A DNA stretch of 64,000 nt from Nocardia terpenica. GTDB lineage: Bacteria; Actinomycetota; Actinomycetes; Mycobacteriales; Mycobacteriaceae. The stretch spans positions 868,001 to 932,000 of the forward strand of contig NZ_JABMCZ010000001.1 of NCBI RefSeq assembly GCF_013186535.1, written 5' to 3'. Made by a program: the position numbers and the translations under genes. The notes beneath the pieces were generated by a model. It saw only the letters and a program-made list of their open reading frames with translations. It did not search any database and was not told where the DNA came from. Shown in pieces: positions 23,472 through 31,781 of the stretch (position 1 is its first letter; every line of letters begins with the position of its first letter).

Positions 23472-25445
23472 GTGCGCAGGTGGTGGCCACGAATCGCGGC
23501 CACGATCGGTGGGGTGACTTCGACTGTGGTGGAACGGGCCGCGGTGCCGGTGGCGGCATCGGCGGTCGGGCGCGGGTACGGGCGGCGAGTGTCGCTGGTG
23601 GTGTTGCTGGCGGGGACGGCGGTGCTGTACCTGTGGGATCTCGGGGCCGCGGGGTGGGCCAATCAGTTCTATGCGGCGGCCGTGCAGGCGGGGTCGGTGA
23701 GCTGGAAGGCGATGCTGTTCGGGTCCAGCGACGGGGCCAATGCGATCACCGTGGACAAGACGCCCGGGGCGCTGTGGGTGATGGATCTGTCGGCGCGGCT
23801 GTTCGGATTCAATGCCTGGAGTCTGCTGGTGCCGCAGGCGCTGGCGGGTGTGGCGGCGGTCGGGGTGCTGTACGCGGCGGTGCGACGGGTCGCGGGGCAC
23901 GGTGCGGGGCTGTTGGCGGGGGCGGCGCTGGCGCTGACTCCGGTGGCGGCGTTGATGTTTCGCTACAACAATCCGGACGCGCTGCTGGTGCTGCTGCTGA
24001 CCGCGGCGGCCTACTGCGTGCTGCGGGCGATCGAGAAGGATTGCGCGGCATGGTGGTTGCCGCTCGCCGGGGCGGCGGTGGGCTTCGCCTTCCTGGCCAA
24101 GATGATGCAGGCGTTCCTGGTGCTGCCCGCCTTCGTCGTGGTGTATCTGCTTGCGGCGCATGGGCCGTGGCGCACCCGGATCGTGCGGTCGGTGGTCGCG
24201 GTCGGGGCGCTGGTGGTGTCGGCGGGGTGGTATCTGGCGCTGGTGGCGCTGTGGCCCGCGGATGCGCGGCCCTATATCGGTGGGTCGCAGCACAATAGCG
24301 TCCTCGAATTGGCCCTGGGCTACAACGGTGTGGGGCGGCTCACCGGCAATGAGACCGGCGGTCTGGGCAATACGAACTTCGACGCCGGGTGGGACCGGCT
24401 GTTCGGTGACCAGATGGGCGGCCAGATCGCCTGGCTGCTCCCGGCGGCGGTGATCCTGGCCGCGGCGGGTCTGTGGGTCCTGCGCCGCGCTCCGCGCACC
24501 GACGCCGTGCGGGCGGCGCTGCTGCTGTGGCTGGGCTGGCTGCTGGTGACCGGGGTGGTGTTCAGCTTCGCCGGGGGCATTGTGCACCCGTATTACACGG
24601 TGGCGCTGGCTCCGGCGATCGGCGGCGCGGTCGGCATCGGCGCGGCCCTGATGTGGCGGCGGCGCAACGACATTCGCGCGTCGGCGGTACTGGCGGGCAC
24701 GCTCGCGATAACCGTTGCCCTGGCGTGGGTGCTGCTGCGCCGCACGCCGGACTGGACTCCGTGGCTGGCCCCGGCCGTTGTGGTCGTCGGTGTGGTGGCG
24801 ACCGTCCTGCTCCTGATTATCGGCCGACTCCCCGAGGTCCTCGCCGCCGCGGCCACCGCCCTGGCCCTGACCGCGGCGCTCGCCGGACCGACCGCCTACT
24901 CGTTGGTCACCGTATCGTCCACCCACGGCGGCGCGATCCCCTCCGCCGGTCCGCCCGGCTCCGGTTTCCCCGGCCACTTCCGTCCGGGCAATGGAATGCA
25001 CGGCCGCCCAGGGGCTCCCGGCGGCAGGCACCCGGGCATTGGCAACGGATGGAATGCGGCGGCCTTTGCGGCGATGCTCGGTGCCGGTAAGGCGGGACCG
25101 AATGTTGTTGCGGCGCTGGAGAACAATGCGAGCGGCTACACCTGGGTCGCGGCGACGGTCGGGTCCAACAATGCGGCGACCTATCAGCTGGCGACCCGGG
25201 AGCCGGTGCTGGCGGTCGGCGGTTACAACGGCACCGATCCGTCGCCGACGCTCGAGCAGTTCGAAGCGGCTGTGGCGCAACACAAGATCCACTACTTCAT
25301 CGACAGTCCCATGATGGGTGCGCGGCGGGGTACCTCGTCCGGCGGAAGTCGGGCGGCCGCCGAGATTTCGGCGTGGGTGCGGGCGAACTTCGTGGCGCGC
25401 ACCGTGGATGGGGTTACCGTGTACGACCTGACGGGTACCGGATAG
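23472..25445 (+). CDS. GT39/ArnT-like integral membrane glycosyltransferase
   Basis: A polytopic protein of about 657 aa with some 11 to 13 TM helices followed by a soluble C-terminal domain. The first periplasmic loop, WANQFYAAAVQAGSVSWKAM with a later DKTP, matches the PMT_2 (GT39) family that transfers sugars from polyprenyl phosphates; the DKPP/DKTP motif is typical. A Gly/Pro-rich linker (about 490-530) joins the C-terminal domain, which ends VDGVTVYDLTG. The start is uncertain between GTG 23472 and GTG 23514. The acceptor is unknown; cell-envelope glycans are the likely target. Confidence 0.8.
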   Translation: MRRWWPRIAATIGGVTSTVVERAAVPVAASAVGRGYGRRVSLVVLLAGTAVLYLWDLGAAGWANQFYAAAVQAGSVSWKAMLFGSSDGANAITVDKTPGALWVMDLSARLFGFNAWSLLVPQALAGVAAVGVLYAAVRRVAGHGAGLLAGAALALTPVAALMFRYNNPDALLVLLLTAAAYCVLRAIEKDCAAWWLPLAGAAVGFAFLAKMMQAFLVLPAFVVVYLLAAHGPWRTRIVRSVVAVGALVVSAGWYLALVALWPADARPYIGGSQHNSVLELALGYNGVGRLTGNETGGLGNTNFDAGWDRLFGDQMGGQIAWLLPAAVILAAAGLWVLRRAPRTDAVRAALLLWLGWLLVTGVVFSFAGGIVHPYYTVALAPAIGGAVGIGAALMWRRRNDIRASAVLAGTLAITVALAWVLLRRTPDWTPWLAPAVVVVGVVATVLLLIIGRLPEVLAAAATALALTAALAGPTAYSLVTVSSTHGGAIPSAGPPGSGFPGHFRPGNGMHGRPGAPGGRHPGIGNGWNAAAFAAMLGAGKAGPNVVAALENNASGYTWVAATVGSNNAATYQLATREPVLAVGGYNGTDPSPTLEQFEAAVAQHKIHYFIDSPMMGARRGTSSGGSRAAAEISAWVRANFVARTVDGVTVYDLTGTG

Positions 25446-25449
25446 TGTG

Positions 25450-25523
25450 CGACCCTGACGGGACTCGAACCCGCGACCTCCGCCGTGACAGGGCGGCGCG
25501 CTAACCAACTGCGCCACAGGGCC
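25450..25523 (-). tRNA. tRNA-Asp (GTC)
   Basis: A 74-nt cloverleaf reads from 25523: acceptor GGCCCTG pairing with CAGGGTC (one G-U), anticodon loop CTGTCAC giving GTC, and T-arm GCGGGTTCGAGTCCCGT. The discriminator is G, and CCA is not encoded. It is followed 14 nt away by tRNA-Gly on the same strand. Confidence 0.95.
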
Positions 25524-25537
25524 TTGAAGAGAAGTGG

Positions 25538-25610
25538 AGCGGATGACGGGATTCGAACCCGCGACCCTCACCTTGGCAAGGTGATGCGCTACCAGCTGCG
25601 CTACATCCGC
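25538..25610 (-). tRNA. tRNA-Gly (GCC)
   Basis: A 73-nt cloverleaf from 25610: acceptor GCGGATG/CATCCGC, anticodon loop TTGCCAA giving GCC, T-arm GCGGGTTCGAATCCCGT, discriminator T as expected for bacterial tRNA-Gly. It is in tandem with tRNA-Asp and marks the border between housekeeping genes and the cluster-rich half of the window. Confidence 0.95.
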
Positions 25611-25684
25611 GTTTCCGCCTTCCGGCGGCGAGAGAAAACAATAGCCGATGGGCGCGGGAATGACGAATCGCCTGGTCAGGGTGT

Positions 25685-26707
25685 CTAGGACCGGACCCGG
25701 CCCGCGGTCTGCAGCCCGACCACCCGCGCCAGCCGCCGATGCGATTCCAGCCGTGCGGACCGGTCGTAGGTGCTGGTGTGCACGAGGATCTCGTCCGCGC
25801 CGGTGCGGGCGATCAGGCGCTCCAGATCGTCGGCGACGCCGTCCTCGGTGCCGTGGATGTGCCCGAGCATCGCCTCCTCGAAGTGGCGGCGCTCCCGCTC
25901 GGTCATGGTGGCGGGGTCGGCGGCCTCCGGCGGCATCAGGACCGGGAACTCGCCGCGGGTGCGCGACCAGGCCGCCGACCACGCCTCCGGGATCAGCAGC
26001 CGCCGCGCCTGCTCGACCGTGTCGGCGATGACGACCGACGAAGAGACCATCACATACGGTGACCGCCCGCCCGCGCCGGGCCGGAAGTCGGTGCGGTACT
26101 GCTCGATCGCCGCCACCATGGCGTCCTCGCCGTGCGCGGCGGCGATCACCAGCGGCAGGCCGAAGCGGGCCGCCCGGTCCGCGCCGGACCCGATCGCCAG
26201 CAGGAACGCGGGCACCCGCAGACCCTCCGCGGGCCAGGCGTGCACCCCGTCGCGGCCGCGGGCGAAATAGTCGAGCAGCTCGGTGAGCTGCCGATCGAAA
26301 TCGTCGGCGTCGGAACGATCGTGGCCGAGGGCGCGCCGCACCCCGCCGGTGAAACCCACCGACCGGCCCAGCCCCATATCGATCCGGCCCGGGAACAGCG
26401 ACTCCAGCACCCCGAACTGCTCGGCGACCACGAGCGGCCGATGGTTGGGCAGCATCACCCCGCCGGTGCCCACCCGGATCCGCTCGGTCGCCGCGGCGAC
26501 CGCGGCCGCCAGCACCGTCGGCGCCGAGCCCGCGACCCCGGGCACGCTGTGATGCTCGGACACCCAGAACCGGTGGAAACCCCACTGATCGGCGAGCCGG
26601 GCGAATTCGACGGTGTCCCGCAGTGCCGCCGGATGGCTCTGCCCCTGCCGGACGCGGGAGCGGTCCAGGATGGAGAACCGGACGGAATACAACGAACCCA
26701 TGCCCAT
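25685..26707 (-). CDS. LLM-class (luciferase-like) flavin-dependent oxidoreductase
   Basis: A 340-aa bacterial-luciferase-fold protein. WGFHRFWVSEHHSVPGVAGS and VGTGGVMLPNHRPLVVAEQF are the conserved N-terminal motifs of the group near alkanal monooxygenase-like proteins that use FMNH2 or F420. The start is ATG 26707 or 26701. It lies alone between the tRNA genes and a small membrane protein gene. The substrate is unknown. Confidence 0.82.
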   Translation of the reverse strand: MGMGSLYSVRFSILDRSRVRQGQSHPAALRDTVEFARLADQWGFHRFWVSEHHSVPGVAGSAPTVLAAAVAAATERIRVGTGGVMLPNHRPLVVAEQFGVLESLFPGRIDMGLGRSVGFTGGVRRALGHDRSDADDFDRQLTELLDYFARGRDGVHAWPAEGLRVPAFLLAIGSGADRAARFGLPLVIAAAHGEDAMVAAIEQYRTDFRPGAGGRSPYVMVSSSVVIADTVEQARRLLIPEAWSAAWSRTRGEFPVLMPPEAADPATMTERERRHFEEAMLGHIHGTEDGVADDLERLIARTGADEILVHTSTYDRSARLESHRRLARVVGLQTAGRVRS

Positions 26708-26845
26708 GACAACGCCTGCCGCCCGCACAGATTCCGCATCATTGAGCAGGACTCAACGCCGGTTACCGGAATGGCCCTTGTTCCGTGAGGCATTCAGAGC
26801 GACGATTCACTTGGCAACAGCGTGGGCGACGTTGGGGGAGGGCCG

Positions 26846-27061
26846 ATGATCATGCTGTCCGCGGTGCTATCGATGACGCTGATCGCCGCGGTGGGGGTGG
26901 CGTGCTGGTGGCTGCTGCACACCGTCGAATCGTTGGATCGATACGACCTGCCCCATCGCGCCCGGCGGTTGCCGTTGGATCATTCCGACGGCCCGCTCAG
27001 GAGGGACTTGGCCCCGGGGATACGGCATACCTGTGCCCCTTCGCCGCGATCCGACGTCTGA
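26846..27061 (+). CDS. Small single-pass membrane protein of unknown function
   Basis: A 71-aa ORF starting MIMLSAVLSMTLIAAVGVAC, one hydrophobic helix (about 3-23) followed by a charged, Pro/Arg-rich tail (YDLPHRARRLPLDHS). GGGGGAGG lies 4 nt before ATG 26846, an unusually strong site that argues it is translated. It is convergent with the crotonase gene. I recognise no family. Confidence 0.5.
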   Translation: MIMLSAVLSMTLIAAVGVACWWLLHTVESLDRYDLPHRARRLPLDHSDGPLRRDLAPGIRHTCAPSPRSDV

Positions 27062-27073
27062 TGTGCCCGGCGC

Positions 27074-27838
27074 TCAGTCCCGGGGCCGGGTGATTCGCCG
27101 GCGCAGCGCGTCCAGTCGGGCGGCGAACTCCGGCGAGCCGAGCGAGGCCAGCTGCGGGGCGAGTTCGGCGTCGACGGCGTCGGTGTGCGAATCCAGGGTC
27201 CGGGTGATCCGCATCGTCCGCTTGGTGGCGATCACCAGGTCGCGGGGCGCGTCGGCGGCGCCCCGGGCGAAGCCGACCGCCTCGTCGATCAGGGTCTCGT
27301 GATCGCCGAGGACCGTGCGGTGCACCAGTCCCGCGGCGTGCGCGGCGTCGGCGTCGAGCGCCTCGCCGAACAGCGTCATCGCGGCCGCGCACTGGGGGCC
27401 GACGGCGCGCTGCAGCATCCAGGTCATGCCGCCGCCGGGATGCAGGCCCAGCCGGGCGAAGCCCGCCTCGAAACGCGCTCGCGGACCGGCGATCCGGATA
27501 TCGGCGGCCAGCGCCAGGTTGAGCCCGGCGCCGACCGCGGCGCCGCCGACCGCGGCGATGGTCGGCAGCGTGCAGTGCGCCACGGCGAGGAAACCGGCGT
27601 AGATCGCGCGCAGGGCCTCCGGCGCGGCGGCGCCGAGCTCGCCCAGATCGGCCCCGGCGCAGAACCTGGGCGGCGCGCCGGTGATCACCAGCGCGTGAAT
27701 CCCGTTGTCGCGCTCGGCCTTCGCGACCGCGGCGGCCAACCGCTCGGACAGCTGCGGGGCGAGGGCATTGCGCCGCTGCGGATCGGACACGGTCAGCACG
27801 GCGACCCGCGCGCGATGCTCCACGATGATCTCGGCCAT
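27074..27838 (-). CDS. Enoyl-CoA hydratase/isomerase (crotonase) family protein
   Basis: A 254-aa crotonase-fold enzyme. The oxyanion-hole segments are RFCAGADLGEL (about 58-68) and the Gly-rich GGAAVGAGLNLALAADIRI (about 100-118). The catalytic Glu positions of mitochondrial hydratase are not clearly conserved: GLHPGGGMTWML replaces the usual first-Glu region and GLVHRTV the second. It may therefore be an isomerase or another crotonase. ATG 27838 is chosen at the domain start. It is divergent from the LysR gene and may mark the left edge of the cluster. Confidence 0.8.
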   Translation of the reverse strand: MAEIIVEHRARVAVLTVSDPQRRNALAPQLSERLAAAVAKAERDNGIHALVITGAPPRFCAGADLGELGAAAPEALRAIYAGFLAVAHCTLPTIAAVGGAAVGAGLNLALAADIRIAGPRARFEAGFARLGLHPGGGMTWMLQRAVGPQCAAAMTLFGEALDADAAHAAGLVHRTVLGDHETLIDEAVGFARGAADAPRDLVIATKRTMRITRTLDSHTDAVDAELAPQLASLGSPEFAARLDALRRRITRPRD

Positions 27839-27974
27839 GCTCGGATGGTAGACCGTCTGGTATGTCACGCGATGGGCGTGGCGCACCAGGTTTCGCGGGC
27901 TTTCCTCCGCCGCGCGGGGATGGGAGGCTCGGCAGCAGTCGATATTTCGGGGGTGACCACAATGGGCGGTTTCC

Positions 27975-28901
27975 GTGGCCGTTGACGTGGATTTCCGTCA
28001 GCTCGAGGCGTTTCTCGTGCTGACCGAGGAACTGCATTTCGGGCGCACCGCGGAGCGCCTGCGGCTGACGCCGGCGCGCGTGAGCCAGCTGGTGCAGAAG
28101 CTGGAACGCCAGATCGGTGAGCCGCTGTTCGCCCGCACCAGCCGCCGGGTCGAACTGCTCGCCTCGGGCGAGGCGCTGCTGGCCGAGGTGGGGCCGACCT
28201 ACCGGCACCTGCAGGAGGCGATGTCGAACGCGCGGGCGCGGGCGCGGGGGCTGCACCGCGCGCTGCGCGTCGCCTACGTGGTGACGGTCGGCATGCCCCG
28301 GGTGCACGCCCTGGTCTCCGCCTTCGAGCGGCGGTGCCCGGACGTCGCGGTGTCGACGCATCCGCTGCGGCAGATGCCGGTGTTCGCGGCCCCGGTCCGC
28401 GACGGAACCGCGGACCTGCTGCTGCTGTGGCTGCCGGGCGCGCCCGAGGAGTTCCGGGATCGGGAACCGGATCTCGAGGTGGGCCCGTCGCTGGGGACGC
28501 GGACGCGGGCGCTGGCCGTGGGCCGCGATCATCCGCTGGCGCAGCGGTCGGGGGTGCACATCGAGGAATTGGCCGCGCACCGCGTCTTCCGGCCGCCCGC
28601 GTATCTGCCGGACTGGTTCACCGATGCCTGGACCCCGCCCGTCACGCCCGGCGGGCTGTCGATCGAGCGCATCGACCTGGGGTCGCGCTGGGGGGTGGAC
28701 CAGGTGGTGGACGGCATGGTGCGCAAGGGCATCGGGCTGCTGACCGTCACCTCGCTGGTCGATATCGTGCTGGTGCCCGATATCGTGCTGGTCCCGGTGA
28801 TCGGGTTGCCGGTGGTGCACCTGGCCGCGGTGTGGCGGCGCGGGGCGGAGTCGGCCGTGCTGCGCGAGTTCCTCGAGGTGGCCGCGGACACCGCCGACTA
28901 G
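27975..28901 (+). CDS. LysR-family transcriptional regulator
   Basis: A 308-aa LysR protein. The N-terminal winged helix reads FRQLEAFLVLTEELHFGRTA, then RVSQLVQKLERQIGEPLFAR. The co-inducer domain follows from about residue 90. A short duplication, DIVLVPDIVLVP, occurs near 263. GTG 27975 is the likely start. It is divergent from the crotonase gene and 73 nt upstream of the MabA-like gene on the same strand, so it may regulate either side. Confidence 0.87.
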   Translation: MAVDVDFRQLEAFLVLTEELHFGRTAERLRLTPARVSQLVQKLERQIGEPLFARTSRRVELLASGEALLAEVGPTYRHLQEAMSNARARARGLHRALRVAYVVTVGMPRVHALVSAFERRCPDVAVSTHPLRQMPVFAAPVRDGTADLLLLWLPGAPEEFRDREPDLEVGPSLGTRTRALAVGRDHPLAQRSGVHIEELAAHRVFRPPAYLPDWFTDAWTPPVTPGGLSIERIDLGSRWGVDQVVDGMVRKGIGLLTVTSLVDIVLVPDIVLVPVIGLPVVHLAAVWRRGAESAVLREFLEVAADTAD

Positions 28902-28974
28902 CACGCCAATTATCAACTCGCGCAGTGTAATTGTGCCGATTGTCGGCGGCGGGGTCCACTCGTACATTCGAGCC

Positions 28975-29694
28975 GTGTCGAATTCCATGCAGTCCAGATC
29001 GGTTCTGGTAACCGGTGGCAATCGCGGTATCGGGGCGGCGATCGGCCGGCGGCTCGCCGCCGACGGGCATCGGGTCGCCGTCACCCATCGTGGCACGGGC
29101 GTGCCCGATGACCTGTTCGGAGTGAAATGTGATGTGACCGACCCGGATTCGGTGGATCTGGCGTTCACCGAGGCGGAGCGGCGGCACGGCCCGGTGGAGG
29201 TGGTGATCGCCAACGCCGGGGCCACCGAGGACACCCTGCTGATGCGCATGAGCGAGGACCAGTTCGCCCGGGTGCTCGACGCCAATCTCACCGGCGCCTT
29301 CCGGGTGGCCCGCCGGGCCACCATGGGCATGCTCCGGGCGCGGTGGGGGCGGCTGGTGTTTCTCGGATCCGTTGTCGGCCTGGGCGGTTCGGCGGGGCAG
29401 GTCAATTACGCCACCGCCAAGGCGGGCCTGGTGGGCCTGGCCCGCTCCATCGCCCGGGAGCTGGGTTCGCGCTCGGTCACCGCCAATGTGATCGCGCCCG
29501 GATTCATCGAGACCGATATGACCGCCGCGCTCGGCGACAAGGTGCGCGACCAGGTGCTGGCCGCCATTCCCGCACGGCGGGTGGGGCGTCCGGACGATGT
29601 CGCCGCGCTGGTCAGTTTCCTCGCCTCCGACGAGGCGCAGTACATCAACGGCGCCGTCATCCCCGTCGATGGCGGCCTGGGCATGGGACATTGA
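28975..29694 (+). CDS. 3-oxoacyl-ACP reductase, MabA/FabG1-like paralogue
   Basis: A 239-aa SDR (235 aa from ATG 28987) strikingly like mycobacterial MabA: SRSVLVTGGNRGIGAAIGRR, RVAVTHRGTG, VIANAG, LVFLGSVVGLGG with the catalytic Ser, YATAK with Tyr and Lys, and the C-terminus AVIPVDGGLGMGH. It reduces beta-ketoacyl-ACP with NADPH. It precedes the InhA-like gene by 1 nt, the same order as the mycobacterial mabA-inhA operon, but here the pair is embedded in a biosynthetic cluster. Start GTG 28975 or ATG 28987. Confidence 0.9.
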   Translation: MSNSMQSRSVLVTGGNRGIGAAIGRRLAADGHRVAVTHRGTGVPDDLFGVKCDVTDPDSVDLAFTEAERRHGPVEVVIANAGATEDTLLMRMSEDQFARVLDANLTGAFRVARRATMGMLRARWGRLVFLGSVVGLGGSAGQVNYATAKAGLVGLARSIARELGSRSVTANVIAPGFIETDMTAALGDKVRDQVLAAIPARRVGRPDDVAALVSFLASDEAQYINGAVIPVDGGLGMGH

Positions 29695-29695
29695 A

Positions 29696-30493
29696 ATGAG
29701 TGGCCTGCTGGAGAATAAAACCATCCTCGTCACGGGCATCATCACCGATGCCTCGATCGCCTTTCATGTGGCCCGCGTCGCCCAGCAGCAGGGCGCGCGG
29801 GTGCTGATCACCGGGTACGGCCGGGTGGGGCTGGTGAATCTGATCGCGCGGCGGCTGCCGGAGCCGGTGCCGCCCGCGATCGAGCTGGACGTGCGCGACC
29901 CCGGGCAGCTGGCGACGCTGGCCGAGCGGGTGCGCGAGCTGGCGCCGCAGGGGCTGGACGGGGTGGTGCATTCGATCGCCTTCGCGCCGCCGAGCTGTCT
30001 GGGCAATCCGTTCCTGGCCGCCCCGTGGTCGGATGTCGCGGTGGCGCTGGAGGTTTCGGCGTACTCGTATGCGGCGCTGGTACAGGCGCTGCTGCCGGTG
30101 CTGAACCCGAACGGGTCGGTGGTCGGCATGGACTTCGACCCGCGCACCGCCGTGTCGTTCTACAACTGGATGGGCGTGGCCAAGAACGCGCTGGAGGCGG
30201 TGAACCGCTACGTCGCGCGGGAGGTGGGCGGCAAGGGCATTCGCTCGAATCTGGTGGCGGCGGGGCCGATCAAGACGCTGGCGGCCAAGGCGATCGCCGG
30301 GACGGCCATGGGCGCGGGCGCCCAGCTCGACGAGCTGAACGAGGCGTGGAACCGGCGGGCGCCGCTGGGCTGGGACGTCGAGGACCCGACCGCGGTGGCC
30401 AAGTCGGTGTGCGCGGTGCTGTCGGACTGGTTGCCCGCCACCACCGCCTCGGTGCTCTACGTCGACGGTGGGGCCGGGCACATCAGCGCATGA
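29696..30493 (+). CDS. Enoyl-ACP reductase, InhA-like paralogue
   Basis: A 265-aa InhA/FabI-type reductase. It reads LLENKTILVTGIITDASIAF at the N-terminus and keeps the catalytic Tyr156 and Lys163 (YNWMGVAK), the NADH-contact Ser93 in HSIAFAP, and GMDFDP. Where M. tuberculosis InhA has HSIGFMP, this copy has HSIAFAP, placing Ala at the positions of Gly96 and Met98 around the isoniazid-NAD pocket. It starts 1 nt after the MabA-like stop. It may be a biosynthetic enoyl reductase or a target-duplicate resistance enzyme. Confidence 0.9.
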   Translation: MSGLLENKTILVTGIITDASIAFHVARVAQQQGARVLITGYGRVGLVNLIARRLPEPVPPAIELDVRDPGQLATLAERVRELAPQGLDGVVHSIAFAPPSCLGNPFLAAPWSDVAVALEVSAYSYAALVQALLPVLNPNGSVVGMDFDPRTAVSFYNWMGVAKNALEAVNRYVAREVGGKGIRSNLVAAGPIKTLAAKAIAGTAMGAGAQLDELNEAWNRRAPLGWDVEDPTAVAKSVCAVLSDWLPATTASVLYVDGGAGHISA

Positions 30494-30499
30494 AAAGCG

Positions 30500-30515
30500 T
30501 TCTGCGCAAGCAGAA
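30500..30515. terminator. Possible bidirectional terminator between convergent genes
   Basis: TTCTGC-GCAA-GCAGAA is a short hairpin with a GCAA tetraloop in the 53-nt gap between the convergent InhA-like and acyl-CoA-dehydrogenase-like genes. The arms are only 6 bp and no T-tract follows, so the call is weak. Confidence 0.3.
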
Positions 30516-30546
30516 TACGCCACTACTGCGCGCGCGGCGCACGTCG

Positions 30547-31731
30547 TCACTGCGCGCGCAGGATGTCGGCCATGCGCTGGCGCAGCACGATCGGTGTCCC
30601 GGCCGCGCTCAGCCAGCCCGCGCAGTCGCGCCACAGCTTCTCGATGCCGCCGCCGCGCACCAGACCGGCGCCGCCCCACAGCTCCAGCGCGCGCCGGGCG
30701 GCGGCGATACTCCGTTCGGCGGCAACGAGTTTGGGCAGCACCGTGAATTGCAGATCGGGCATCGGGTCGTGGTCGGCGTTCCAGGCCGCCCGCCACAGAT
30801 AGGTGCGGGTGAGCTCGATGTCGGTGTACATGTCGGCCAGATACGCACCGACGGACTGATGTTCGATGATCGGCCGCCCGCCCTGCACGCGGGTGCGGGC
30901 GCGGGTGAGCGTGCGGTCGAAGCACTCCCGCATGACGCCCAGCGCGCAGGCCGCGGTGTAGCAGTTGCTCGCCTGCACCGGCCGGGTCAGCTGGGCGTAG
31001 ACGCCGTTGACCGGTCCGAGAATGTTCTCCTGCGGCACGAAGACGTCGTCGTAACCGATTTCGCCGTTGTTGGCCAGCCGCTGGCCCAGCATGTCGTGCA
31101 CCACACCGAAACTCACGCCCGGCGTCTCGGCCGGGACCGCGAAGCAGGTGGCGCTCGTGACGAGCGGGCCGGACGGGTCGGTCCGCGCGATGCACAGCAG
31201 CACATCGGCCCGATTGGCGTTGAACACCAGGCATTTACGGCCGTTGATCCGATAGCCGCCGTACACCGGTCGGGCGCTGGTGGCGACGCCCGCGCCCGGC
31301 GCGTTGTAGGGCAGCACATTGTCCGAACCGGCCTCCGGCTCGGTGATCGACATGGCCAGCAGGCCACGCGGATTGGCCGCCAGGCGGCCCAGCAGCTCGT
31401 CGCGCTGCTCGGGAGTGCCCAGCTGCTGGATGATTTCGATCGAGCGCCAGTGCTGCCCGAAGACGGCCGCCGCCCCGGCATCGGCGGCGGCCAGCTCTTC
31501 GAGGATGGTGATATTGGTGAGATGGTCGGTGCCGTGCCCGCCGTGCCGCACCGGCGCCGGGGCCTGCCGGATGCCGCAGGCGTCGGCCTTCTCGACGATC
31601 TCCCACGACCAGCCGTCCTCCGGGCGCGGCTGGGCATCCAGGGTGGCGGCCATCGGCCGGATCGCCTCGTCGGCGAAGCGCCGGGCGATCTCACGCCACT
31701 CGCGGGCACCGTCGGGCAATCGGAAATCCAT
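30547..31731 (-). CDS. Acyl-CoA dehydrogenase-like flavoprotein lacking the catalytic Glu
   Basis: A 394-aa protein with the acyl-CoA dehydrogenase fold: LAMSITEPEAGSDN for FAD/substrate contact and a C-terminal GGAGLVRGGGIEKLWRDC. The final loop, which in ordinary dehydrogenases carries the catalytic Glu as YEGT, reads AAGT (A377 at the Glu position). It may therefore oxidise a carrier-bound substrate with another base, like short-chain ACADs that use a different Glu, or act as a flavin monooxygenase. It is last in the leftward operon containing halogenase 1, the malonyltransferase, the flavin reductase and the methyltransferase. Confidence 0.82.
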   Translation of the reverse strand: MDFRLPDGAREWREIARRFADEAIRPMAATLDAQPRPEDGWSWEIVEKADACGIRQAPAPVRHGGHGTDHLTNITILEELAAADAGAAAVFGQHWRSIEIIQQLGTPEQRDELLGRLAANPRGLLAMSITEPEAGSDNVLPYNAPGAGVATSARPVYGGYRINGRKCLVFNANRADVLLCIARTDPSGPLVTSATCFAVPAETPGVSFGVVHDMLGQRLANNGEIGYDDVFVPQENILGPVNGVYAQLTRPVQASNCYTAACALGVMRECFDRTLTRARTRVQGGRPIIEHQSVGAYLADMYTDIELTRTYLWRAAWNADHDPMPDLQFTVLPKLVAAERSIAAARRALELWGGAGLVRGGGIEKLWRDCAGWLSAAGTPIVLRQRMADILRAQ

Positions 31732-31781
31732 GGCTCTCCTCGTCTCCGCGATCGCAAGGGTGGAACCGAAAGGACCGATCG

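Noticed and set aside
23247..26585. Very long open frame on the - strand across the GT39 gene and both tRNA genes
   Set aside because: It runs antisense to a well-supported membrane protein and through two tRNA genes, and its translation is Arg/Gly/Pro-rich with no domain. It is a high-G+C shadow.
28975..30493. Housekeeping mabA-inhA operon
   Set aside because: The order matches, but there is no following ferrochelatase gene, and the neighbours are a LysR gene and a cluster of halogenase and carrier-protein genes. A paralogous pair is more likely, though this cannot be proved from one window.
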